Notes: a model not told the origin generated them from the letters alone. DNA of 32,492 nucleotides from Candidatus Kuenenia hertensis (GCA_021646465.1 SOET01000044.1:1-32492), one strand, 5' to 3'. Counted from the first letter of the stretch, positions 1 through 7,933 are shown. Translations and numbers: made by a program.

Positions 1-44
1 CACGATGTCTTGGCACATTTTCGTGTCCACGATGTCCTGGCACT
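1..44. repeat. Two direct copies of a 16-bp motif at the window edge
   Basis: The motif CACGATGTCYTGGCAC occurs at 1-16 and again at 29-44 with one difference, giving a 28-nt period. Multiple short repeats like this are typical of the ends of some insertion sequences (IS21-type elements carry several terminal repeats). The element itself, if there is one, lies left of the window, so this assignment is a guess. Confidence 0.35.
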
Positions 45-53
45 TATCAGTTA

Positions 54-195
54 GTGTATAAAGCCAGGGATGATTGGGAGAAAAAAAGATATTGGGAGGC
101 AAAAGAGAGTTTCGAAGAACTTTATCGCCTGGACAGAGAAAAATATTGCACTGAACTCTTAGTGTGCTATCGTTCATTAGCAGACAAGTTGATTC
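54..195 (+). pseudogene. TPR-like protein fragment
   Basis: The reading frame encodes about 45 residues rich in Lys, Glu, Tyr and Leu (…WEAKESFEELYRLDREKY…CYRSLADKLIQNG), which resembles helical repeat (TPR-like) protein sequence. It has no good start signal. It loses coding character where the Hsp70 frame begins at about position 176, in a different frame. It is best read as the internal scrap of another gene joined to the Hsp70 remnant by deletion or recombination. The TPR label rests on pattern only. Confidence 0.35.
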
Positions 196-862
196 AAAAC
201 GGATACCTTTGGTTTATGAAATTATCACCAATGAGATAGGAGTTGAGCGGCATTATGAAATTAGTCCCGACCTGATCGTATCTATGGGGGCTGCAATACA
301 GGGTGGAATTATTGCCGGACACAAAACACAATCCATCCTTGTGGATATCACTCCTTACACCTTTGGCACAAGCGCTGTGGGAGAACAGGAAGGGATGTTT
401 CATCACGATGTATTTATTCCTATTATCAAAAGAAACACACCGCTGCCCGTTAGTAAGAGGGATGTATTTGGCACTATGATAGATAATCAGGAGTCGGTAG
501 AAGTCAATATTTATCAGGGAGAAGAACCGTTTGCCGAAGAAAACATTTTTATCGGCAATTTTCTGGTTCTCGGACTTAGCAAAGCGCCTGCCGGAAACAA
601 AATTATCCTGAATCTTGAACTGGATATTAACGGAATTCTGAAAGTTACTGCGGTTGAAAAAAATACCGGACTCTCAAAGGTTGTTACCATGGATACCAAA
701 GATGTTACATCCGATTTTAATATTATTGAAGCGCAAAGGAATGTTGCCTCCATGTTTACTGATGAAGATTATGATGATGATGAACATGATTATGAATCCG
801 ATGATACGGGGTTTAAAATAATAACGAAGGACGATGAAGACCATTTAGAAAGATGCTCCTGA
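164..862 (+). pseudogene. Hsp70/DnaK-family protein, C-terminal remnant
   Basis: The sequence matches the end of the Hsp70 ATPase domain (RIPLVYEI, then PDLIVSMGAAIQGGIIAG) and continues through the substrate-binding β-domain (VDITPYTFGTSAVG; IIKRNTPLPVSKRDVFGT; VEVNIYQGEEPFAEEN; ILKVTAVEKNTG). It ends in an acidic tail (DEDYDDDEHDYESDD). The first roughly 340 residues of a normal Hsp70, including the nucleotide-binding phosphate loops, are absent. Upstream of the 'VDSKRIP' segment the frame has a stop and no Hsp70 similarity, so this is a 5'-deleted gene. It cannot be a working chaperone. At the 3' end the frame runs into TGA just where another frame takes up a zinc-ribbon sequence, which suggests a further one-base indel near 850. 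Confidence 0.8.
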
Positions 863-1145
863 ATGTGTGAGGTGTGGCTGTGAACTTGGCATGTTAAAAA
901 CAATTTCGCAGGCTGCTGAAAAGGAAATTTCAGTGGGCATGCAAAAATTGAAAATGGGAAACACGGTAGGAGTGCGGGATCACGCCATGAGGTCATGGCA
1001 GTTAAAAAAATCTGCCAATGCCGCAAAACTGGTATTTCTGGCAAATATTGCAGAAAAAAAATATGAGGAAGCGTTGCAATGATACTATCGGCGGAAAAAT
1101 CAACGACAGGAAGATAATTCCATGGTTAAACCACACGCTAAGTAG
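849..1145 (+). pseudogene. Zinc-ribbon / helical-repeat fragment downstream of Hsp70 remnant
   Basis: The frame opens with KDAPECVRCGCELGML, a CxxCxC zinc-ribbon-like start, followed by a helical segment (SWQLKKSANAAKLVFLANIAEKKYEEALQ) of TPR character. There is no ATG upstream of the cysteines; the frame meets a stop only two codons before them. The sequence is in register with the Hsp70 tail if one base is removed near 850, so it may be the C-terminus of a longer Hsp70-linked protein. It stops at TGA (1080-1082), but the same frame continues sensibly (YYRRKNQRQEDNS…) to TAG at 1143-1145. This suggests TGG (Trp) has mutated to TGA. Confidence 0.45.
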
Positions 1146-1185
1146 AGGTGAATAGTAAAGCTAAGCTGTATATTTACAAAAAATT

Positions 1186-1393
1186 TCCTTCGGTATAGTG
1201 CGAACAGGAATGCTTTAAGAATCGCACAATAGCGGAAGGAGATGATAATGAAAAAGAGTCTATTACATACGGTATGGGAATTCAGATACTATGTTGTATG
1301 GGTACCGAAGAAACGGCGTAAGATTGTTTAATGGGGATTGCGAAAAATAGCAAGGGAGAAATATTCCATAGTAAGCCACCTGCATAGCAGGTG
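1186..1393 (+). mobile_element. IS200/IS605-type element relic with both hairpins
   Basis: A long imperfect inverted repeat (1186-1203 against 1222-1240, about 17 of 19 positions pairing) ends in GGAAGGAG, the ribosome-binding site of the short tnpA frame that follows. A second small hairpin, CACCTGC-ATA-GCAGGTG (1377-1393), marks the other side, as expected for IS200/IS605 subterminal hairpins. Between them only a stub of the transposase survives, so the element has lost most of its length (intact elements are about 700 bp or more). The right hairpin lies 3 bp from the stop codon of the convergent restriction-enzyme pseudogene. Confidence 0.6.
1248..1374 (+). pseudogene. tnpA: TnpA (Y1 transposase, IS200-like), N-terminal stub
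   Basis: The frame from ATG 1248 reads MKKSLLHTVWEFRYYVVWVPKKRRKIV and stops at TAA 1329-1331. This is the characteristic N-terminus of IS200-type HUH transposases and TnpA-REP relatives (HTxxExxYHVVWxPKxRRKxL). After the stop, a shifted frame still reads GIAKNSKGEIFH, matching the next family segment (LRxxxGEIFH). The HUH motif and catalytic tyrosine are missing, so it is inactive. It starts 7 nt after a GGAAGGAG ribosome-binding site that is buried in an upstream stem. A nearby alternative start is ATG 1242. Confidence 0.6.
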
Positions 1394-1395
1394 TA

Positions 1396-2161
1396 TTAAT
1401 CTATTCGTGTTTTTTTATCCCAAGCGCTTAAGATTTTTTTTGCCAAGCCATTTGAAGATGGTGTTTTTTTGCGGGGATCAACAACAAATATACGTCCCCC
1501 TTCAATAGTATCTTTGTTAAATGAATAACAAGCATCAAACGCACCATTGTTGATTGTCGTTCGTTTAACTGATGGATTTTGCTCAGTACCAAGTTCATTT
1601 CTTGCGTCAAGTGTTACGGTTAGACTGAGAAGTTCCTTTGACATCAATTTACGGCTTGCTCCTTCATCAGCCCTAATTCTTTCTGCATAGCTGGCTTTCG
1701 GGAAAAGGGTGCCAAAAATCTTAACTATTCCATCAGAACTTATACCTTGTAGAAAAATATCAACATCTTTTTCGCGGATTTCATTTGTTGAAAGGCCAAG
1801 AGATGTTATAAAGTTACTAAATGCATTCCCCTTTAATTTCAATGCACGAATTCCTGCTTTTTCCAAAGCCGGAATGTTGTTGAGATATTCTATAAGATAA
1901 ATCTCAAATGCATCGCCACTAACTCGTCGATAAGATTGCCTTGGCTCGTCTTGATTTGGAAAAAACTGACGAAGATTTTCTGTGTAGATTTCTTTGATTT
2001 TCGTCCAAAAGATCAGTACTATTCATGGTAGGAAATCGTTCGAGGCTATACTGAAATGTTACATGTAATGCCCATTGTTTTATACTCTCCATTTCTGTGG
2101 CTTCTAAAAGCAGTAGAAGAAGCTGTTTTATTTTACCAAATTCATTTTCGCCCAAGATCAT
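1396..2161 (-). pseudogene. Type II restriction endonuclease, frameshifted (candidate BsaWI/CCGG-like)
   Basis: Two overlapping frames join into one protein of about 255 residues if one base is removed in the run near 2008-2011. The upstream frame reads MILGENEFGKIKQ…NSTDL and the downstream frame continues WTKIKEIYTENLRQFF…SYRRVSGDAFEIYLIEYL and on to a stop at 1396. The body has KDVDIFLQG, then GTLFPKASYAERIRADEGASR, then LTVTLDAR. This is consistent with a PD-(D/E)XK nuclease in which D, K and a following E could form the active site. The start overlaps the end of the methyltransferase, the usual M-then-R layout. I recall similar sequence from BsaWI-family enzymes but cannot verify the specificity. 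With the indel it should be inactive unless the shift is a sequencing error. Confidence 0.6.
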
Positions 2162-3438
2162 CTCTCTGAAAATATAAGTATGTCTTCTTTATCTATTGCA
2201 CCGCCAAAGCCATGCTTTTGTTCCCTTCGCAATTTAGGCAAGCGTTTGGAAGGAAGAGTTCGTTGGAAATGTTTTTCTAAAGTGAAACCATAATGCTCCA
2301 TCAATTCTACTGTAATTTTTCCATTTTCAATAACAATTTGTTTGAGAATTCGATTGCCGATGACAATAATTATTTTTTCTCTCGTTACTCTGGCCATTTC
2401 ACCAAGTCCGAGAAAATATTCTTTATAGAAGTTCATCCATCGATGATCATTATTACTTTTTTGAATAATTCGAGAGACTTTCTTAAGAGTTCTCGATGGC
2501 AATTCAATATTAACATAAAGAAGACCCTAACGTTCTATTCCTACTTTCTATGACTGCTTTACGTGTAAATCCAAGCCAGTATAACATAAACTTGGAAAAT
2601 TGTAGATAGGAAACACCATTGCGTTCATCTCCGTATGGCGGTGAACATAATTATGGAATGAAACTTCTTGGCTTCGTAAGGAAGATGTTGCACGGGCGCA
2701 ATCTCAACACGTGAATGTGCACCCTTTGGTAAACTCGAAATACGTTCAACAATCAATTTGCTACGATGTTTGAATCGTTCAATTGCATTTGGATGGAATT
2801 TTTCCAAATCCTTTGGTTCAAGGCGACGAAGCCTTACTTCGTTCCGATATGTTAGCATAACATCTCGCACCGTTGACGAAAAAGCTACCTTCAGAGCATC
2901 AAGCACATCGCTTGAGAACGTATTTTCTACTTCGCATTTCTTAATAACTCTGATAATTGAACTCAATTCAGCAATTGTTTCGGGAAGGAACCAATACTCC
3001 ATATTGTATTCTTCAGGAAAGGAAATTGATCCGTTGAGATTACGAATGGATGTTGCAGTAACAACGCGTGTTGCTTCCAATAACTCATCAACATCTATGT
3101 ATGTAGATTTAACTTTTGATATAAGCGCAGCTAATGGATTAATATCTGATCCAAAGGCTTTACGATGATGACGTGAACATTCTACTAAAACAGCACCGCC
3201 TCCACAAAAAGGATCCAATACAACTTCATCTCGTGGTACGTATAAAGTAACGAGTGCTTCTGCTAAAGGAGGCACCATCGCAGCGACGTATGTTATGAAT
3301 TGCGTGTGTGCTATATTGGGTATCAGATCCTTTGAAATCAAAACCAATCTCTGTACTAAAGATATCTGGCGGTTCTTTCATACAAGTTATCTTGGATTTC
3401 GCAACTTTGTCAGGCAACGGATATTTGATGCATCCCAT
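2158..3438 (-). pseudogene. Site-specific DNA methyltransferase (probably N4-cytosine), multiply frameshifted
   Basis: Four stretches in changing frames make up one methyltransferase. The N-terminus is MGCIKYPLPDKVAKSK…GSDTQYSTHAIH; after a shift near 3297 it continues TYVAAMVPPLAEALV and motif I, VLDPFCGGGAVLVE (S-adenosylmethionine binding). A second shift lies just before motif IV, SPPYG (2630-2644), which continues DERNGVSYLQFSKFMLYWLG. A third shift near 2525 precedes the C-terminal part ending PKLRREQKHGFGGAIDKEDIL. SPPY rather than DPPY favours N4-cytosine methylation (family knowledge). About 190 residues separate motif I from motif IV, so the target-recognition region may lie between them. 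The stop overlaps the start of the restriction-enzyme pseudogene by 4 nt. Three shifts in one gene argue for real decay. Confidence 0.75.
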
Positions 3439-3825
3439 ATAAATTATTGTAATAATTATTGATTTTCATGCTTCTTTGTAGCCCTCAAGTCATGGATGTT
3501 TCATTAGGTGGTCGGTTTAGCAAAAGCAAAGAAAATTGTAAGACATTTCTAATATGCTTAATCTGCGTGAGGGTATAAGATATATCTGTATGCTTTGGAT
3601 AAGGAGAATTTTGTTATTTTTGTTGTTGAAGAATGAAGTTATAATTACGTTTAATTTGTTATTATTCTGTTTCCCCAGTAATATTTCATTTTGTGTTGAT
3701 TCATAAACTTTTTAGCAAAAAGACAGTTTGAAACCAAACAAGGCAGTAAAGTGTATTTATTTGTGAACGTGTTCTACAAATATATGTTATATCGTCAAAC
3801 TATAAGAATGGATGTTTTTGCTTAA
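3439..3825. other. AT-rich intergenic stretch, no gene seen
   Basis: This stretch separates the decayed restriction-modification locus from the HgdB-like gene. A weak promoter-like pair for the latter could be TTGTGA at 3761 with TGTTAT at 3785 (18-nt spacer), but the match is poor. No convincing open frame, tRNA or repeat was found. Confidence 0.3.
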
Positions 3826-4899
3826 ATGACCAAGCAACAAGTCAATAATCTACTCCCGTTTCTTCCCGATCTTGAGAAGTTTCCCAAAGATAAAATCGTA
3901 GGAATTACGTCTACTATTCCCATTGAAATTGTCTTTGCGGCTGGATATGTGCCTATTGATCTTAACAATATATTTATTTGCGATACTTCGCCAAATAGAA
4001 TGGTTGAGGATGCGGAGTTAGTCGGTTTGCCACGAAATACATGTGCCTGGATCAAGGGCATGTATTCTGCAGTGAAAAAACACGGTATCCGAAAGATTAT
4101 CAGCGTGATTCAGGGAGATTGTAGTAATAATCAGGCGCTTATGGAGGTTTTTGTGTCGGAAGGCATAGAAACCATTCCCTTTGCTTATCCCCACAGCAAA
4201 ACGGATACATCCTTTCTGCGTGATCAAATGGAGAAACTTGCTGCAAGCCTTGGAGTTTCTTATTTGAAAGCGGAAGAAACAAAGAAACATCTGGATTGGG
4301 TGAGAAGTAGTATACATGAAATTGACCGGCTTACGTGGGCGGAGAATGTTGTCACTGGCGAGGAGAATCACCTCTGGACGGTATCGACCAGTGACGTAAT
4401 GGGAGATTTTGAGGCTTTTGGTGAGCTTGCAGGAAAATTTCTTCAATCGGTATCGGGGCGGGAGCCAATCAAACATGTTATAAGGCTTGGTGTTATCGGA
4501 ATACCGCCCATTTGTGAAGATTTATATCCTTTTCTTTCTTCTCTGGGCGTCCACGTAGTATTTAACGAAATTCAGCGTCAGTTCAGTATGCCATACCAGT
4601 CGGATACCCTTGTGGAACAGTACAGCCGATATACTTATCCATACGATATTTTTTCGCGTTTAGAAGATATTCAGGAGGCAATACATCAGCGAAGGATTCA
4701 TGGCATAATTCATTATGTGCAAAGCTTTTGTCATCGGCATATCCAGGACAAGATCATAAGGAAAATTATCCGGCTGCCTATTCTTACCCTGGATTGTGAC
4801 CGTCCCGGTCCATTGGACGGGGCAATGATGACCCGTATTGAGGCATTTATTGAAATGATAAAAAGTTTGAAAACAGAACCCCTTGAAGTGATAAAATAA
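3826..4899 (+). CDS. 2-hydroxyacyl-CoA dehydratase D-component (HgdB/DCCP-like) iron-sulfur protein
   Basis: The 357-residue soluble protein has the layout of the HgdB/BadD/BcrC and YjiM family: an N-terminal half with VGITSTIPIEIVFAAGYVPIDLNN and a C-terminal half with RLGVIGIPP and a terminal GPLDGAMMTRIEAFIEM. It has exactly six cysteines: C52, C73 (PRNTCAWIKG), C99 (IQGDCSNNQ), C230, C302 (VQSFCHRHI) and C324 (TLDCDRPGP). Classical dehydratase subunits bind one [4Fe-4S] cluster through three cysteines. Double-cubane cluster proteins (DCCP) of the same fold bind an [8Fe-9S] cluster through six. No second dehydratase subunit or ATP-dependent activator (HgdC/BcrA type) is next to it, so it stands alone. 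No clear Shine-Dalgarno sequence precedes the ATG. The family call is firm; the substrate is unknown. Confidence 0.8.
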   Translation: MTKQQVNNLLPFLPDLEKFPKDKIVGITSTIPIEIVFAAGYVPIDLNNIFICDTSPNRMVEDAELVGLPRNTCAWIKGMYSAVKKHGIRKIISVIQGDCSNNQALMEVFVSEGIETIPFAYPHSKTDTSFLRDQMEKLAASLGVSYLKAEETKKHLDWVRSSIHEIDRLTWAENVVTGEENHLWTVSTSDVMGDFEAFGELAGKFLQSVSGREPIKHVIRLGVIGIPPICEDLYPFLSSLGVHVVFNEIQRQFSMPYQSDTLVEQYSRYTYPYDIFSRLEDIQEAIHQRRIHGIIHYVQSFCHRHIQDKIIRKIIRLPILTLDCDRPGPLDGAMMTRIEAFIEMIKSLKTEPLEVIK

Positions 4900-5084
4900 A
4901 ATGGTTATTGACGAGTAACTATTGATGTGTATGTTAAATTACCGTAAAAATTATACTATTGAAAATGGCAGAAGAATGGAATCAACTGTTTTTACTCCTG
5001 AGCGTTTCTCCTGAGCCCTTAATTTATCCTTGACTTTTATTCCTAAAACGTTTAGTTTTTAAAAAATTTTTGAAGAGGAGAGAA

Positions 5085-5720
5085 ATGTCGGAACAAAGTA
5101 ATTGGAAAGAATTTTCAAAGGGTCTTTTTAAGTATAACGCGTTGTTTGTACTGGTGTTAGGTATTTGTCCAAGCCTGGCGGTAACAACGTCGTTAAAGAA
5201 TGGTGTATCAATGGGCGGGGCTGCGACCTTTGTTCTCGTTTCTTCAAATTTCATCGTTTCAATAATACGTCCATATGTTCCCCGTGAGATAAGAATACCG
5301 TGCTTTATCGTTGTTATCGCTTCATTTGTAACGATAGTAGAGTTAATGATGAAGGCCTATTTACCCACGGAGGTAAATGCTTCATTGGGGATATTTATTC
5401 CCCTTATTGTAGTGAATTGTATCATTTTGTATCGTGCAGAATCTTTTGCATATAAGAATAAACCCTTTGTTTCCATATTAGATGGGGCGGGTATTGGTTT
5501 AGGGTGGACTTTATCCCTTTGTCTTGTTTCCGGCATACGAGAAATGTTTGGGGCAGGCACGCTTTTTGGATTAAAATTATCCGGTCATTATGAACCTGCT
5601 TCAATAATGATTATGGCTCCGGGTGCATTTATTGTTACTGGCCTTCTCATGGGGTTATTCAACTGGAGAAAGCAGCGAAAGAGTGAAAAATCGATGAAGG
5701 TTTATATGAAAAATGATTAA
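5085..5720 (+). CDS. rnfE: Rnf electron-transport complex subunit E (RnfE/NqrD family)
   Basis: This 211-residue integral membrane protein has about six hydrophobic segments and belongs to the RnfA/RnfE-NqrD/NqrE family. In the Rnf complex (ferredoxin:NAD oxidoreductase coupled to Na+ or H+ transport), RnfA and RnfE pack together and hold a [2Fe-2S] cluster inside the membrane through one pair of cysteines each. Both expected cysteines are present: C28 (LGICPSLAVT) and C112 (IVVNCIILYRAES). ATG 5085 is chosen because GAGGAGAG sits just upstream; a TTG at 5070 would place the ribosome-binding site inside the gene. The stop overlaps the rnfA start by 8 nt, implying translational coupling. rnfC, rnfD and rnfG, which usually precede rnfE, are not upstream here. 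Confidence 0.93.
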   Translation: MSEQSNWKEFSKGLFKYNALFVLVLGICPSLAVTTSLKNGVSMGGAATFVLVSSNFIVSIIRPYVPREIRIPCFIVVIASFVTIVELMMKAYLPTEVNASLGIFIPLIVVNCIILYRAESFAYKNKPFVSILDGAGIGLGWTLSLCLVSGIREMFGAGTLFGLKLSGHYEPASIMIMAPGAFIVTGLLMGLFNWRKQRKSEKSMKVYMKND

Positions 5721-6351
5721 AGAGTTGGCCGTAATAATTGTTAGCGTTGTGTTTGTAAATAATTTCGTCCTTGCAAAATTCCTGGGACTCTGTCCGTTCC
5801 TTGGCGTTTCACAAAGAACATCTTCGGCGGTCGGTATGGGAGCGGCTGTGACGTTTGTTATGACGCTTGCTTCTGCCATTACGTGGATATTGTACAACTA
5901 TATTCTGTTGCCGGGTGATATGAATATTGTTGGGATGGTTTTCCCTTCCGTTGGAGAGTCAGGGCTCATCGAAGTATTGAAAACGATTAGTTATATTCTT
6001 GTGATTGCAACGCTTGTCCAGTTAGTGGAAATGATGCTTAGGAAGATGGTTCCTGCGTTGTATGACAGCTTGGGTGTTTTTTTGCCTCTCATTACTACAA
6101 ACTGCGCCGTATTGGGTGTAGCGCTTTTAAATACTACTGATTCTCCGCAACATTTAGGGTTTATTGAAGCAATTGTTCAGGGTTTTGGAGCGGGGATCGG
6201 TTTTACTATTGCCATTTTATTAATGTCGGGTATCCGGGAACGCCTGGCATTGCTCAACATACCAAAACCCTTACAGGGACTCCCCATTGCATTTATATGC
6301 ACAGGCCTGATGGCATTAGCTTTTTTCGGATTTTCGGGGATGGTAAAGTAA
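5713..6351 (+). CDS. rnfA: Rnf electron-transport complex subunit A (RnfA/NqrE family)
   Basis: The 212-residue membrane protein begins with the family hallmark NNFVLAKFLGLCPFLGVS. It carries the two cluster cysteines C27 and C131 (PLITTNCAVLGVALL), plus about six hydrophobic helices. It is somewhat longer than the usual roughly 193 residues, mainly in the loop around residues 65-85 and at the C-terminus. It is the pseudosymmetric partner of RnfE. It follows rnfE with an 8-nt overlap and is followed after only 3 nt by ilvN, so all four genes rnfE-rnfA-ilvN-ilvC are probably one transcript. rnfB, normally the next gene, is absent here, so the remaining Rnf subunits must be encoded elsewhere if the complex is functional. 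Confidence 0.93.
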   Translation: MIKELAVIIVSVVFVNNFVLAKFLGLCPFLGVSQRTSSAVGMGAAVTFVMTLASAITWILYNYILLPGDMNIVGMVFPSVGESGLIEVLKTISYILVIATLVQLVEMMLRKMVPALYDSLGVFLPLITTNCAVLGVALLNTTDSPQHLGFIEAIVQGFGAGIGFTIAILLMSGIRERLALLNIPKPLQGLPIAFICTGLMALAFFGFSGMVK

Positions 6352-6354
6352 ATT

Positions 6355-6834
6355 ATGCGGCATGTTATTTCTGTATTAGTAGAGAACAAAGTAGGGGTTC
6401 TTGCCAGAATTACCAGTTTAATAAGCGGCAGGGGATTTAATATCGACAGCCTTGCTGTAGGTGAGACAGAAGATCCTGATCTTTCCAGAATTACGATAGT
6501 TGTCAGAGGAGATGACTCTATTCTGGAACAGGTAAGAAAACAGATCAATAAACTTATTGACGTCATTAAGATCACTGATTTTACCAATGAAGAATTTGTC
6601 GAACGGGATTTAATGTTGTTAAAGGTAAATTGCCCGGTTGGGAAACGCAGTGAGATTATAGAGATTGTGGATATTTTCAGAGGAAAGATTGTAGACGTAG
6701 GTCAGAGAGATATTGTTATTGAAATTGCCGGGGTAGAGGAAAAGATCGAAGCGATGTTGGCGTTATTGCGTCCTTACGGAATTAAGGAACTGGTGAGAAC
6801 GGGGAGTATTGCAATTACAAGGGGCGTAAGATAA
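6355..6834 (+). CDS. ilvN: Acetolactate synthase small (regulatory) subunit
   Basis: The 159-residue protein has an N-terminal ACT domain (HVISVLVENKVGVLARITSLISGRGFNIDSL) and the C-terminal small-subunit domain (ERDLMLLKVNCPVGKRSEIIEIVDIF… to KELVRTGSIAITRG). It binds the catalytic subunit IlvB/IlvI and confers valine feedback inhibition on the first shared step of branched-chain amino acid synthesis. Length is normal (about 160-170). It starts 3 nt after the rnfA stop. The large subunit gene ilvB, usually directly upstream, is not here; its place is taken by rnfEA. ilvC follows after about 50 nt. Confidence 0.95.
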   Translation: MRHVISVLVENKVGVLARITSLISGRGFNIDSLAVGETEDPDLSRITIVVRGDDSILEQVRKQINKLIDVIKITDFTNEEFVERDLMLLKVNCPVGKRSEIIEIVDIFRGKIVDVGQRDIVIEIAGVEEKIEAMLALLRPYGIKELVRTGSIAITRGVR

Positions 6835-6883
6835 AGAATGAGTACGATTGATAGTATTTGATTGAAAGGCAAGAGAAAGGATT

Positions 6884-7888
6884 ATGATAAAAATTTACTA
6901 TGAAAACGATGCTGATATCAGCATTTTAAAAGGGAAAAAAATTGCCGTAATAGGATACGGAAGCCAGGGGCACGCGCAGGCGCAAAATCTCAGGGAATCA
7001 GGTATGGAGGTTATTGTTTCTACCAGAGAAGGTACTGCGAACTATCAGTTGGCCGTTAAGCATGGGTTTAAGCCGGTGAGCGTGGATGAGGCGGCAAAAA
7101 AGGGGGATTTTATTCAGATACTTATTCCCGATGAATCTCAAAGAACTATTTACGAAACGCAAATCAAACCTCATATCAAGAGTGGAAAAACATTATGTTT
7201 TTCCCATGGGTTCAATATCCACTTTGGTCAGGTAGTTCCCCCGGGCGACATAGATGTTATTATGGTGGCGCCCAAGGGGCCGGGACATTTGGTTCGTTCT
7301 GAATTCGAAAAGGGTGGCGGTGTACCCTGTCTTATGGCTATCCATCAGGATGTTACCGGAAAAGCAAAGGAAAAGGCGTTGGCATATGCGCATGGGGTTG
7401 GAGGTACAAGAGGTGGTGTAATAGAAACTACTTTTGCCGAGGAGACTGAGACCGATTTGTTCGGCGAGCAGGCGGTATTATGCGGAGGGGTATCTGCATT
7501 GGTAAAAGCCGGATTCGAGACCCTTGTTGAGGCAGGATATAAACCGGAATTGGCTTATTTTGAATGCATGCATGAACTTAAGCTGATAGTAGATCTCTTT
7601 TATCAGGGTGGCCTTAGTTATATGCGGTATTCTGTTAGCAATACTGCTGAATACGGAGACTTAACCCGTGGTCCGCGTATCATTACGGAAGAAACCAAAA
7701 AAGAAATGAAACGCATACTGGGTGAAATACAGTCAGGACAATTCGCCAGGGAATGGATATTGGAAAATCAGGCAGGACGCCCGAGTTTTAACGCACTGGA
7801 AAAGAAGGATAGGGAACACTTGGTTGAAAAGGTTGGCAAAGAATTGCGAAAAATGATGAAATGGATAGACGCAAAAGAGGTCATGTGA
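6884..7888 (+). CDS. ilvC: Ketol-acid reductoisomerase, class I
   Basis: The 334-residue enzyme converts 2-acetolactate (or acetohydroxybutyrate) into the dihydroxy acid, with Mg2+ and a nicotinamide cofactor. The Rossmann glycine motif is [13 protein letters not shown] (residues 24-36). The knotted C-terminal domain carries the metal ligands D191 and E195 ([13 protein letters not shown]), E227 and E231 ([13 protein letters not shown]) and the substrate serine in [11 protein letters not shown] (about 252). Length is that of class I enzymes. The cofactor-specificity loop reads STREGTANY (46-54) where NADPH enzymes commonly have a GLREGSKSW-like loop, so the usual phosphate-contacting serines appear as Thr and Asn. 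An AAAGG ribosome-binding site precedes ATG 6884. It is the last biosynthetic gene of the rnfEA-ilvNC unit. Confidence 0.97.
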   Translation: MIKIYYENDADISILKGKKIAVIGYGSQGHAQAQNLRESGMEVIVSTREGTANYQLAVKHGFKPVSVDEAAKKGDFIQILIPDESQRTIYETQIKPHIKSGKTLCFSHGFNIHFGQVVPPGDIDVIMVAPKGPGHLVRSEFEKGGGVPCLMAIHQDVTGKAKEKALAYAHGVGGTRGGVIETTFAEETETDLFGEQAVLCGGVSALVKAGFETLVEAGYKPELAYFECMHELKLIVDLFYQGGLSYMRYSVSNTAEYGDLTRGPRIITEETKKEMKRILGEIQSGQFAREWILENQAGRPSFNALEKKDREHLVEKVGKELRKMMKWIDAKEVM

Positions 7889-7933
7889 TGGTTTTGAGTG
7901 AATAAAACCATAAATTTTGAATAGGAGAAATAA

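Noticed and set aside
4018-4476. 152-residue antisense frame within the HgdB-like gene
   Set aside because: No recognisable motif and no ribosome-binding site; the opposite strand encodes a well-supported protein.
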